DNA from: CAZZBK01 sp964652155
GTDB lineage: Bacteria > Planctomycetota > Planctomycetia > Pirellulales > PNKZ01
Direction of reading: 5' to 3'
DNA length: 33,827 nt
Assembly (NCBI GenBank): GCA_964652155.1
Contig: CAZZBK010000058.1
Span: forward strand, 1-33,827
In this document: piece by piece, positions 12,701 through 21,327 of the stretch
Layout of the letters: each line of letters opens with the position of its first letter
Position numbering within the stretch: the first letter of the stretch is position 1
Position numbers and translations under genes: made by a program
The notes under the pieces: generated by a model
What the model saw: the letters and a program-made list of their open reading frames with translations, nothing else
Told to the model about the DNA's origin: nothing
Databases searched by the model: none

Positions 12701-14011
12701 TCAAAACAGTTCGCTCAGCGGACGCCCTGTGTTGACGATGCTCGTGGGGCGGCCGGTGGCGTCGTTGAAATGAGTGTCGAGCGAAATGTCGAGCGCGTGA
12801 TAAATGGTCGCCAGCAAATCGTGCGGCGACACGGGACGCTCGCTGACATTGCCGCCGCGCGGCTCGCTGGCACCAACAATGCGACCACCCTGCACACCGC
12901 CGCCGCCCAACAACACCGAGAAACAATTGGACCAATGGTCACGTCCGGCATGGCCGTTGATCAACGGGGTGCGGCCAAATTCTCCGGCACAGTAGATCAC
13001 CACGTTGTCTAATAACCCGCGAGCGTCGAGGTCTTCGACCAGCGCGGCTATCGCCACGTCCAGCGGCGGCAAGTGCTCTTCGAGTCCCTTCTCGATATCA
13101 TTGTGATGATCCCAATAGCCGGTATTGATCGTCACGCACGTGGAGCCCGCCTCGATGAGTCGCCGCGCCAACAAGGCGCTCTGACCGTAGAGGTGTCGCC
13201 CATAGCGATCGCGCAGTTGCGGCGACTCGCGGTTCAGGTCAAACGCTTCCCGCACGCGATCGCCGGTGACCATCTCCAGCGCCTGAGCCTTAAAGCTATT
13301 GAGCGCTTCGAGTGTGCCCGACCGGTCGACATCGCGGCGGAGCGTGTCGAACTCGCGGAGCAGCCGCCCCCGATCTTGAATAATATCGAGCGACAGGTCT
13401 TTGGGGATCGCCAGATTGGGCACGCCGAAGTTTTTGGCGTTCGGGTCGGCGCCGAGTTCGAAGGGCTGGTAAGCCGCGCCGAGATAAACGGACCCCTGAT
13501 AACCAAACGCCTCGGCCTTGGGGATCGTTACGTAGGGGGGCAGGTGGGGATCTCGCGCGCCGCGGCAGCGAGCGATGACCGACCCAAAGGATGGTTTTTG
13601 CGGCGCATTGCGGGCCAGCGTGGGGCCAAAATATCCGGTTTGCATCCAATGCGCCGACGGAGCATGGATGCCGTTCTGATGGTTCACGCTGCGGACGACC
13701 GAGAGCCGATGCATGAGCGGCGCTTGTCGTGGGAAACGCTCGGTGATCTGCACGCCCGGCACGGAGGTCGCAATCGGTGCATAGGGCCCGCGAAACTCGG
13801 CTGGCGCCGCGGGCTTCATGTCGTAGGTGTCTTGCTGACTCATGCCGCCATGCGTCCAAAACACGATCAACGATTTCTGGCTTTGCCGCGATGTTTTACC
13901 CGCCGACTCGGCCGCCTCGGCCCGCCAGCGCATGACATCGGCCAAGCCCAGCCCCAGCGCGGAAGCGCCTAGCTCTAAGACGCGTCGACGATTGCATGTC
14001 AAACCGAGCAT
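12701..14011 (-). CDS. DUF1501 family secreted protein (third gene of operon)
   Basis: With the ATG at 14011 the product is 436 residues. It starts MLGLTCNRRRVLELGASALGLGL, a Tat-like signal with NRRRVLELG. Family motifs are FWTHGGMSQQDTYDMKPAAP, ARRLIEAGSTCVTI, YCAGEFGRTPLI and GRDHWSNCFSVLLGGGG. The start is 13 bp after the stop of the DUF1549/DUF1553 gene, with a GAGAG ribosome binding site, so this is the last gene of a tight three-gene operon. This pairing of DUF1501 with DUF1549/DUF1553 is the normal planctomycete arrangement and implies that the products act together outside the cytoplasm. The longer frame back to 14185 runs through the upstream gene and is not credible. Confidence 0.92.
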   Translation of the reverse strand: MLGLTCNRRRVLELGASALGLGLADVMRWRAEAAESAGKTSRQSQKSLIVFWTHGGMSQQDTYDMKPAAPAEFRGPYAPIATSVPGVQITERFPRQAPLMHRLSVVRSVNHQNGIHAPSAHWMQTGYFGPTLARNAPQKPSFGSVIARCRGARDPHLPPYVTIPKAEAFGYQGSVYLGAAYQPFELGADPNAKNFGVPNLAIPKDLSLDIIQDRGRLLREFDTLRRDVDRSGTLEALNSFKAQALEMVTGDRVREAFDLNRESPQLRDRYGRHLYGQSALLARRLIEAGSTCVTINTGYWDHHNDIEKGLEEHLPPLDVAIAALVEDLDARGLLDNVVIYCAGEFGRTPLINGHAGRDHWSNCFSVLLGGGGVQGGRIVGASEPRGGNVSERPVSPHDLLATIYHALDISLDTHFNDATGRPTSIVNTGRPLSELF

Positions 14012-14024
14012 GCTGATTACTCTC

Positions 14025-16262
14025 TCAATGATTGAATAAGAATTCGTTGGTGGCCACGAGCGACCACAGCAACGAGGCATAGGCCGTCTTGCGATTCGCT
14101 TGCGACTCGATAAACGCGACGGCGGTGCTGCGTTCCTTGTCGCGGGGCGGACGTCCGAAGACCCGCACAAAGATCTCATCGACATTTTCCACGTTCGGAC
14201 GCTCGTTGTTGGCGAGCCGCGAGACCAGGCCGTGCTCGGCCGTCAGTTTGGCTTGCACCTCGGGCGAGTTGACCAACTCCAACGTCTGACCCAAGGCCGC
14301 GCCGTCGACCCGTTCGCATTCGCAGGCCGAGTTGCGTGCCGGGCGGCCAAAGACATCGAGGAAATGACTCGGCACGGCCTCGTCAGGCAGATTGATCGCT
14401 CGAGTGCCCACGGGGAATTCGCCCGCCGTGGCGCGAAACTTGGTCGGAGCCTCGAGTGTCTGCGACAGCGCATCGAGCAGCACCTCGGCCGAGAGGCGGC
14501 GCGGATAGTACCGCGCGTAGTTCTGCACGTCGTCGCCGTTGGTGTCGTTGGGGATGGAACTAAGCTGATACGCGGCCGAGTTGCAGATCACGCGAATCAA
14601 GTGCTTTAGGTCGTAGTGGTGCGCGATAAAATCATCCGAGAGCGCAGCGAGCAACGCCGGGTTGCTGGGTGGGTTGGTGCTCCGCGCGTCGTCGATCGGG
14701 TGAATGATGCCCCGGCCAAAAAAGTGTCCCCACATGCGATTGGCCATCGTCCGCGCAAAGTAGGGATTTTCGGCCGAGGCCATCCAATGAGCCAGTCGGC
14801 GACGGGGATCTTCATAAGGGTTGAGCTTGAACGCCGCGTCGCCCGGTGGTCGCGGCAGCATGACCTCGCCGGTGCGTGGGTGTCGCACTTCGCCCTTGTC
14901 GGCCAGGAAGATCGTCTCGCCGGTCGGCACTTCGGCATCGGCGTAGCCCCCCTTGCGACCGACGCGAGCAAACACCGCGGCCAGTTGAAAGTAGTCAGCC
15001 TGACTCCAGCGCTCGGCCGGATGGTGATGGCACTGGGCACACTGAATGCGAATGCCCAAGAACGCTTGTGCGACCGACTCGACATAGTCGGACTGGGTGC
15101 GGACGGTCCGATACCAAATCGTCGGAGGGTTGGTTTCTTGGCTGCCGGTGGCGGTCAAGATCGCGTCGACAAACTGATCGTAGGGCAAATTCGCGGCCAG
15201 ACTGTCACGAATCCAGCCGGAAAACAAGGTGGTTCCCGCCCGCTGGTAGCGCGTGCTATAGCCCTGGCCTCGATTGCGGAGGATGTCGGCCCACTTCAGG
15301 GCAAAGTAACTCGCGTATTCAGGCCGCTCCAACAAGCGATCGATCAGACGACTGCGTTTATCAGCTCGAGCATCGGCGACGTACTCACGCACTTCGTTTG
15401 GCGTGGGGAGCGTGCCGCAGATGTCGAGCGTGGCGCGGCGGATCAACTCGCGATCATCGGCTGCCGCGGAAGGGAGTATCCCCAGTTGTCGCCATTGCGC
15501 CGCCAAGTGTCGGTCGACGAATGACCGCGCCACCGATTGCTCCCAATGCGTCAGTTGAGTTGCTTGCTCGGGCGCGAGGCGCGCGTGCGGGACCACGCCA
15601 TTGAAGACCGTGATCTGGTCGCCGAAACGAGCCATGACCGCAAACGACCCTGCGCGGTCGTGAACGTGGACCACTCCCGCGTCATCCGTGTCCGCGATCT
15701 CGGGCTCGTTGGACAGGTAGATGGCGCGGCGCGTCACGTCGCGTGACGTGCCGTCCGAAAAATGAGCCGTCACGCGCAGTGGCACTCGGCGAAGTTGAGC
15801 GTCGAACACCTGTCGCGCGGGGGCGACGGCGAGCCGTTCCAAACGAGGCTCGTCCGCTTGACTGGGTGGAGCCCCTTGTTCGAGCCATGCCCGCAACGTG
15901 CGATAATCTTCTGAGTGCTCCGCCAAGCGCACGCCGCCACCGTGCGGTAATTGGCCCGTGGCCTTCATGAGCAACAGCGAGTGGCCCGGGCTGGCGGGAA
16001 ACCAACGTCGACCGCGCGACTCATGCACGATGGACTCGTAATCGCGATCGGGTTCAAAACCCAGCAGTGACAACTTGAACCCGTTCTGACCGGTGGCTTT
16101 GCCGTGACAACCGCCGCCATTGCATCCCAGTTTCGTCAGCAGGGGCATAATATCAGCCGCGAACGACACGCGCGCACGTTGCTCAGCGGCCTGGGCATAC
16201 AGCTCAGCGCCGCTGATTGCCAGCGCAGCGATCAATAGCCCCAGGACGGATCGAGCGTTCAT
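14025..16262 (-). CDS. DUF1549/DUF1553 haem-binding planctomycete protein
   Basis: This 745-residue exported protein has a signal peptide (residues 1-26). A cytochrome-like N-terminal region carries C47-NGGG-C52-H53, a CX4CH variant of the haem motif. Residues about 155-225 look like a bacterial Ig-like (BIG2-type) domain (VTAHFSDGTSRDVTRRAIYLSNEPEIA). DUF1549 follows (about 245-440), with FVDRHLAAQWRQLGILPS and C408-AQ-C411-HHHPAERW, a CxxCH. DUF1553 fills about 485-745 (HWMASAENPYFARTMANRMWGHFFGRGI). The start overlaps the stop of the PPC gene in ATGA (16259-16262), so the two are probably translationally coupled. Electron-transfer or haem function is inferred from the motifs; no biochemical role is known to me. 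Confidence 0.93.
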   Translation of the reverse strand: MNARSVLGLLIAALAISGAELYAQAAEQRARVSFAADIMPLLTKLGCNGGGCHGKATGQNGFKLSLLGFEPDRDYESIVHESRGRRWFPASPGHSLLLMKATGQLPHGGGVRLAEHSEDYRTLRAWLEQGAPPSQADEPRLERLAVAPARQVFDAQLRRVPLRVTAHFSDGTSRDVTRRAIYLSNEPEIADTDDAGVVHVHDRAGSFAVMARFGDQITVFNGVVPHARLAPEQATQLTHWEQSVARSFVDRHLAAQWRQLGILPSAAADDRELIRRATLDICGTLPTPNEVREYVADARADKRSRLIDRLLERPEYASYFALKWADILRNRGQGYSTRYQRAGTTLFSGWIRDSLAANLPYDQFVDAILTATGSQETNPPTIWYRTVRTQSDYVESVAQAFLGIRIQCAQCHHHPAERWSQADYFQLAAVFARVGRKGGYADAEVPTGETIFLADKGEVRHPRTGEVMLPRPPGDAAFKLNPYEDPRRRLAHWMASAENPYFARTMANRMWGHFFGRGIIHPIDDARSTNPPSNPALLAALSDDFIAHHYDLKHLIRVICNSAAYQLSSIPNDTNGDDVQNYARYYPRRLSAEVLLDALSQTLEAPTKFRATAGEFPVGTRAINLPDEAVPSHFLDVFGRPARNSACECERVDGAALGQTLELVNSPEVQAKLTAEHGLVSRLANNERPNVENVDEIFVRVFGRPPRDKERSTAVAFIESQANRKTAYASLLWSLVATNEFLFNH

Positions 16263-18682
16263 TCGACAATCTCCAACTCGACAAATCGGCTGGCGCGAAA
16301 CACCGGCTGGTCCTCGACCGTCCCCACGGCATCGAGCCTCAGTTGGGCGTGTTTACCGAGAGGCGCGTTGTCCGTGGCAATTACTTGGAGCGAACCGGAG
16401 TCGGTCTGCCCGGTGAGCGTGACGCCGCGCGCTCGGAGCCCCACGACCCCCTCTGGAGCGACCAATTCGACATGCACCTTGCCCAGGAAACCATTCACGC
16501 GCTGGGCATAAAACTTGAGTTGCGAAATTTTGCCGCGACCAATTTTGGTGGGGGTCGTGGGATCGATCCCCAGCACAATCCGCGCGGGAGTGAGTTCGAT
16601 GGTGATGGGATTGCTAATCAGGGTTAGAGTGTTCTTCGTGGGTTTGGCCGTGGGGGCGAGCGCGATCATGGCCTCGACCTCTGCCTGGATGGCAAAGGAG
16701 TATTTGCCCGGGGGCAACGAGGCGGGCCAAAAAAAGCTCATCGCTCCACGCTGGGCGTCGGCCGTGAGCGTCACCAAGCCGCGATCCATGTCGCGCGGCA
16801 GTCCAACGGCCGAGAGCAGGACCGGCTTCACAGGGCGATCAGCGCGGGTCTCCAGAGTCACGTCGACGACCAGCACGCTTTCTTGACCGAGCGAAGCGAC
16901 TCGCGGCGCGGCGGTTAACACGAAGGGGGCAGGCAGCCCCGTGGCCAAGGGAATCTCTTGGGTCTGTCGTCCGGATGGCTGAGGTCGACCGGACCAGATC
17001 ATCGTTCCTCCTTGCGCGCGACGCGACAAGCTGACTCCCGCATGCACGCTCTGTCCGATAATCTCGACGGCACCGGCAAAGACCGGCGCGTCGCGGCTGG
17101 CCGTGACCACCAGCGGCACGCGATCTTGGCCCGGACCCAGCCAAGTCTCCGGGCACTCGAATCCTGGGGGCAACTGCTCGGGGAGAATGCGAATCGCGCC
17201 ATTCATGCCACGCTGTCGAGAGACCAACACCTCGACCCATTCGCGACCGCCGCGGGGAATGTTCCAGGCTGCGGGTTGATCTGCACGACGGGCGATCACG
17301 GCCACGTCGAAATCAGGCTCCTCGCGCCGCACGCTCAGGCGGTAGATTCGCCGCGGATCGCGATCCGAGCCGCCGATGACATTGCGCACCAGCACGAGAA
17401 AGTCGCCGTCGCCAGGCACCACGAAGCGACCGCCGGGATCGCTGTGGTTCGTGGCGTATCGATAACCACCCAGGTTTTCCAATTCATCGCTCAAGTTGGC
17501 CAACGCTTGTTGACCGCTGGCGTCGAACACGCTGAGTTCGAGATCAACGGGCGAACCGATTCGGTCCCCCCAGGCCTCGAGCCACAAGACCTCGCCTCGC
17601 TTGGCGCTGATGGTGTACCAGTGCTGCGCATAACCCGTTGCGAGTTGCGCGCTAACCTCGCAGGGGACCGGTAACTTCAAAGCACGATCGGGTTGTTCGT
17701 GGCCGGTGTGATTCTCGATCACGGGGAGATCCGTGAGCCCAATGGCGAGCGGGGCATGCGCATGAGGCAGGTGATAGGCAAACAGGTCGCTCGATTGTTG
17801 AGCGGGACGACGCGGCAAAGGGAGCGAGGCCGCCGGGGAGAGCGGAGGGGTGATCTCGACCACGAGCGAATCCTGAGGGGTGGACGGCCCGTTTGCCGAC
17901 AGATTTTGTCCCCAAATCCGCACGCGCGACGTTTCGCCGCGTCGCACCACGCAGGGCCACGCAAATTCAGGCCGCGGTTGGGTGTCGATGTCGAGCCGAT
18001 AAAAATGTGTATTGCCACCCAGGTAACTGAGATCGAACAGTCGAGCGGTGTAATCGCCGTCCGCGGGCGCGCGAAAATCGATGCGCGGATCAAGCCCCGT
18101 CCGGCCACGATTGACCATCAATCGCACTCCCTGGGCATCGTACACCTCCAGCACGCCGCGCAATTGCGAATCGATCCGCTCGGCCCAGCACTCCAGGACA
18201 ATCAACTCGCCCCGACGTGCCGAGAAACGAAAGCAATCGATGTCGCCTGGCTTTTCGATCTTGCCGTTTACAACGTGATTCAACTCGACGTTCGTCGCCG
18301 TCTCGGGCGAGTCGTTGTCGGCACCTTCGAGCAGCTCAACAAGCCGGCTCACGACGAACGCGCGCGGCGAACTCAGGCCGTGATCGGTGACCGCCCGTAG
18401 ATCGTAAATCCCGGCAGGCGTGGTGCCCGGTATCGAAATGGAAAATTGATTCCCGGTTGTCTTCGTGGCTGAAAATCCAGGCGCGGTGCAGTGTAGATCG
18501 CGCAAGCCATCGAAGGGGCCCCCTTCAATCGCAACGGCCGCGGTGCTCCCGGCTTGAACGCCCAGTGGATACACAGCTTGCAGCACCGGGTTGGGCAACT
18601 CGGCCCGTGAATCAACGAGGAGAGCAAGATCGACCATCGCCAGGACACAAGCGGCGCGCACGATTCGCAGCAACAGGCTCAT
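16259..18682 (-). CDS. Secreted PPC-domain (pre-peptidase C-terminal) protein
   Basis: This 807-residue protein has a signal peptide (residues 1-28, ending DSRA-E). An early Ig-like segment (LQAVYPLGVQAGSTAAVAIEG) precedes a first PPC-type beta-sandwich (about 118-232, NGKIEKPGDIDCFRFSARRGE). A second PPC-like sandwich spans about 343-452 (AQHWYTISAKRGEVLWLEAWGDR, then GDGDFLVLVRN). The rest is beta-rich without a catalytic motif; no protease domain is present. In planctomycetes such proteins commonly precede DUF1549/DUF1553 and DUF1501 genes. It heads the operon 18682-12701. A weak TACAAT -10-like box lies on the minus strand at 18762-18767. Binding at the cell surface is inferred. Confidence 0.88.
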   Translation of the reverse strand: MSLLLRIVRAACVLAMVDLALLVDSRAELPNPVLQAVYPLGVQAGSTAAVAIEGGPFDGLRDLHCTAPGFSATKTTGNQFSISIPGTTPAGIYDLRAVTDHGLSSPRAFVVSRLVELLEGADNDSPETATNVELNHVVNGKIEKPGDIDCFRFSARRGELIVLECWAERIDSQLRGVLEVYDAQGVRLMVNRGRTGLDPRIDFRAPADGDYTARLFDLSYLGGNTHFYRLDIDTQPRPEFAWPCVVRRGETSRVRIWGQNLSANGPSTPQDSLVVEITPPLSPAASLPLPRRPAQQSSDLFAYHLPHAHAPLAIGLTDLPVIENHTGHEQPDRALKLPVPCEVSAQLATGYAQHWYTISAKRGEVLWLEAWGDRIGSPVDLELSVFDASGQQALANLSDELENLGGYRYATNHSDPGGRFVVPGDGDFLVLVRNVIGGSDRDPRRIYRLSVRREEPDFDVAVIARRADQPAAWNIPRGGREWVEVLVSRQRGMNGAIRILPEQLPPGFECPETWLGPGQDRVPLVVTASRDAPVFAGAVEIIGQSVHAGVSLSRRAQGGTMIWSGRPQPSGRQTQEIPLATGLPAPFVLTAAPRVASLGQESVLVVDVTLETRADRPVKPVLLSAVGLPRDMDRGLVTLTADAQRGAMSFFWPASLPPGKYSFAIQAEVEAMIALAPTAKPTKNTLTLISNPITIELTPARIVLGIDPTTPTKIGRGKISQLKFYAQRVNGFLGKVHVELVAPEGVVGLRARGVTLTGQTDSGSLQVIATDNAPLGKHAQLRLDAVGTVEDQPVFRASRFVELEIVE

Positions 18683-18860
18683 GGCGATGCTCAGTAGCGA
18701 GAAGATCGGTCGAGGAAGGCGGGCGAGGATGGAGAGGCAAGCAGGCAGTGTGACTGGCTTGATTGTAATCGGTGCCCGCCATAATTGCGATCAGGATTTG
18801 AGCGCGGACCGACTCGGTGTGGAAGGGGCCAATCGTAGGAAATGACCGACCCCAAGCCGC

Positions 18861-20258
18861 CTAGGTGAGTTCAGCAATCGGCTTACCAAACGGCAGGATG
18901 GGCATCGGTCGCCCACTTCGATCGAGGAACGCATGCTGTTGATCGATGCCCAAGAATCGATAGGCCGTGGCTAACAAGTCGTTCGGATCGAGTCGATTGT
19001 CTTTCGGGTACTCGCCCTTGTCGGTGGTTGCGCCGATAATCTGGCCCATTCGCGCGCCTCCGCCCGAGACCAGCACCGACATGGCGCCAGGCCAGTGGTC
19101 GCGTCCAGGTTGCATGGTGCCCGAGCGCGTTCCTTTTTGAACGGTGATGCGCGGCGTCCGGCCAAACTCTCCCGCGACGATCAACATCACCTTACGATCG
19201 AGCCCGCGCGCATAAATATCCTCGATCAGCGCCGCGACGGCCCGATCGAAGGGGGGCATGCGGACGCTCAGATCGTAATACAAATCGCCATTGATGGCGT
19301 GAATATCCCAGTTGCCGTGAATCCGTTTTTCATCGGTGCCCGGAATGTTGGGGGTGTTCATATCCATGCGGACAAAACTGCAACCGGCTTCGACCAAGCG
19401 TCGAGCCAACAGCGCACGTTGCCCCCACTCATGACGTCCATAGCGATCGCGCGTTTCCGTGCTCTCGAGCGACAGGTCGAACGCTTGCTTGGCTTTGTCA
19501 CTGGAGAGGAGGCTCAGCGCTCGCTGATTGAATGTATCCATCGACCGCATCGCAGCGGAAGTGTCGGCATCGCGGCGGAAACGATCGAACGCCTTGAGCA
19601 GCGCAACGCGATCGTCGAGGCGATTTTTTAACGAGCCGGTGAGCGAAAAATTAGGCAGTGAGAAGCCGGGCGAGCCTGGATTGCCCCCGACCACAAACGG
19701 CAGTGCGGACTCGCCGAGGTACGCGCTACCATCGCCATACGCGCGGATCGAACTGGCCACATGGTTGGGCACGCCCACATCGCGATGCTCGCGCATCTTG
19801 GCGACAATCGGTCCAAGCGTGGGATATTCGGAGATGGGATCAACGCTGGGCGTGTGACGACCACTGAGAAACCGCACCGACCCCTGCGCGTGCTGCGAGT
19901 CTTCGTGCGTGATCGAGCGGATGATGCTGAACTTATCCGCCACCTTCGCATGACACGGGAGCAGTTCGCACACATCAATGCCGGGCACATTCGTCGCGAT
20001 GGGCCGGAGCTCGCCGCGATACTCGGCCGGAGCATCGGGCTTGAGATCGTAGGTCTCCATGTGACTCGGTCCACCGAGCAACCAGATCAGAATCACGGCG
20101 GTGTCGTCGTGATTCGCCGCTGTCACGTTCCCGGCCGACGCGGCGCGGCTACGCAATATGTCGCAGCATCCCAAGGCACCGCTGAGCCATGAGCCCGCCT
20201 CAAGGAACCCTCGTCGTGACACCGGCCTTTGGCAACGCAGCGAATCGCGAAAACTCAT
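18861..20258 (-). CDS. DUF1501 family secreted protein (orphan)
   Basis: From the ATG at 20258 the product is 465 residues. The N terminus (CQRPVSRRGFLEAGSW) is a good Tat-type twin-arginine signal. DUF1501 landmarks are IWLLGGPSHMETYDLKPDAPAEYRG, RRLVEAGCSFVRM, LIVAGEFGRTPRI, GRDHWPGAMSVLVSGGG and a C-terminal LDRSGRPMPILPFGKPI. Compared with the other two copies, it has extra residues between GEFGRTP and GRDHW (VQKGTRSGTMQP). No DUF1549/DUF1553 partner is adjacent. It lies 227 bp downstream of the esterase gene and ends 178 bp before the start of the PPC-led operon on the same strand. An ATG at 20279 adds seven residues and is less likely given the signal. Confidence 0.9.
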   Translation of the reverse strand: MSFRDSLRCQRPVSRRGFLEAGSWLSGALGCCDILRSRAASAGNVTAANHDDTAVILIWLLGGPSHMETYDLKPDAPAEYRGELRPIATNVPGIDVCELLPCHAKVADKFSIIRSITHEDSQHAQGSVRFLSGRHTPSVDPISEYPTLGPIVAKMREHRDVGVPNHVASSIRAYGDGSAYLGESALPFVVGGNPGSPGFSLPNFSLTGSLKNRLDDRVALLKAFDRFRRDADTSAAMRSMDTFNQRALSLLSSDKAKQAFDLSLESTETRDRYGRHEWGQRALLARRLVEAGCSFVRMDMNTPNIPGTDEKRIHGNWDIHAINGDLYYDLSVRMPPFDRAVAALIEDIYARGLDRKVMLIVAGEFGRTPRITVQKGTRSGTMQPGRDHWPGAMSVLVSGGGARMGQIIGATTDKGEYPKDNRLDPNDLLATAYRFLGIDQQHAFLDRSGRPMPILPFGKPIAELT

Positions 20259-20485
20259 CCAGAACGTCTCCCATAACAATTCGCAGTACGCTCGGGAGCA
20301 TACAGGGCAGGGCAGGGGTGGGCAGGACTGTTATTGTGGCACGTTGAGGGCGGACTGTCCACTTCGATGGCTGGCTGTTTTCTCGCATCGCGGTCAGTTG
20401 GAGGCTCATCACATAGATGGGGGGAACCAACCGAGGCTGGCGAGGGAGTGTGATTTCCGGGCTCCGCGCGGGTCGACCGCACGGC

Positions 20486-21301
20486 TTATGGTCTGGGCTT
20501 CAAGAGTTGATTGGCAACGAACTCGTAGGCGGCCATCGCATCGGCATAGTTGGTCGAGTGACCCCCTTCCGCGCGATGCAAGAGCAACACGCGGCGGTCC
20601 TGCTGCTTGAGCTTGCCCAACAAGCGAAGCACGCTTTCCGGAGGAACGCTGCGATCACGTCCGCCGGTGGTGCAAGCGATCGGCATCGTCAATCGTTCAG
20701 GCCATAGCTCGGCGCTCCGTCGCTTATATTCGTCGGGAACCTCTTGCTTCGTGCCGCCAAACGAGGCCTGGATAGCTGCTTGAAAGTTTTCATACTCGAG
20801 CAAATTCGCCGTGCCATTCATGGCCACCACGCCATCGACCAGCTCAGGATGCAGTGCCGCGAACGTCAAGCTCGCCGTGCCCCCCATCGATCCGCCCGAC
20901 ACGATCACATGGCGAATCATGAAGCGGTTTTTGGTCTCACGAATGATCTGCACCAGATCGGCCTCGGCCTTGGGACCCATCCAGGAGGTGGTGGCCCGAT
21001 AGTCGGGCGAGATCAGGATCATCCGCTGCTGCGTTGCGAAGTCGCGCGCCGAGCGGCATTCGTCGCGCGGTTGCTTGATGAATTGCCAGCGGTCCGAGCC
21101 ATGCCCGTGCAGCGCGATGAGGAGATCGTGAGCTTTGTTTGCCTCAAAGTCGGCGGGCAACACCCGGACATAGCGCTGGTCGAGGTCGTCGATCTGGGCG
21201 CGAAATATCACGTCTTCCGTGGTGGGTTCAGCCGCCTGGGCCACTCCGGGGAGCAGCGCGGCCGAGGCCCAGAGTAATACCCATTCAAATGTCGTTTTCA
21301 T
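20486..21301 (-). CDS. Secreted alpha/beta-hydrolase (esterase, feruloyl-esterase/PHB-depolymerase-like)
   Basis: This 271-residue protein has a signal peptide (residues 1-23, ending AQA-A). The alpha/beta-hydrolase landmarks are LLIALHGHGSD (oxyanion region), the nucleophile elbow SGGSMGG (serine near 137), GGRDRSVPP (candidate acid) and GGHSTN (candidate histidine). The order and spacing fit a catalytic triad of the esterase D / polyhydroxybutyrate-depolymerase-like group; the substrate is unknown. It starts 26 bp after the stop of the DUF900 gene, with a GAGGCAACCG ribosome binding site, so the two hydrolases probably form an operon. Confidence 0.87.
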   Translation of the reverse strand: MKTTFEWVLLWASAALLPGVAQAAEPTTEDVIFRAQIDDLDQRYVRVLPADFEANKAHDLLIALHGHGSDRWQFIKQPRDECRSARDFATQQRMILISPDYRATTSWMGPKAEADLVQIIRETKNRFMIRHVIVSGGSMGGTASLTFAALHPELVDGVVAMNGTANLLEYENFQAAIQASFGGTKQEVPDEYKRRSAELWPERLTMPIACTTGGRDRSVPPESVLRLLGKLKQQDRRVLLLHRAEGGHSTNYADAMAAYEFVANQLLKPRP

Positions 21302-21327
21302 CGGTTGCCTCGTTCATGGGGTCACGG

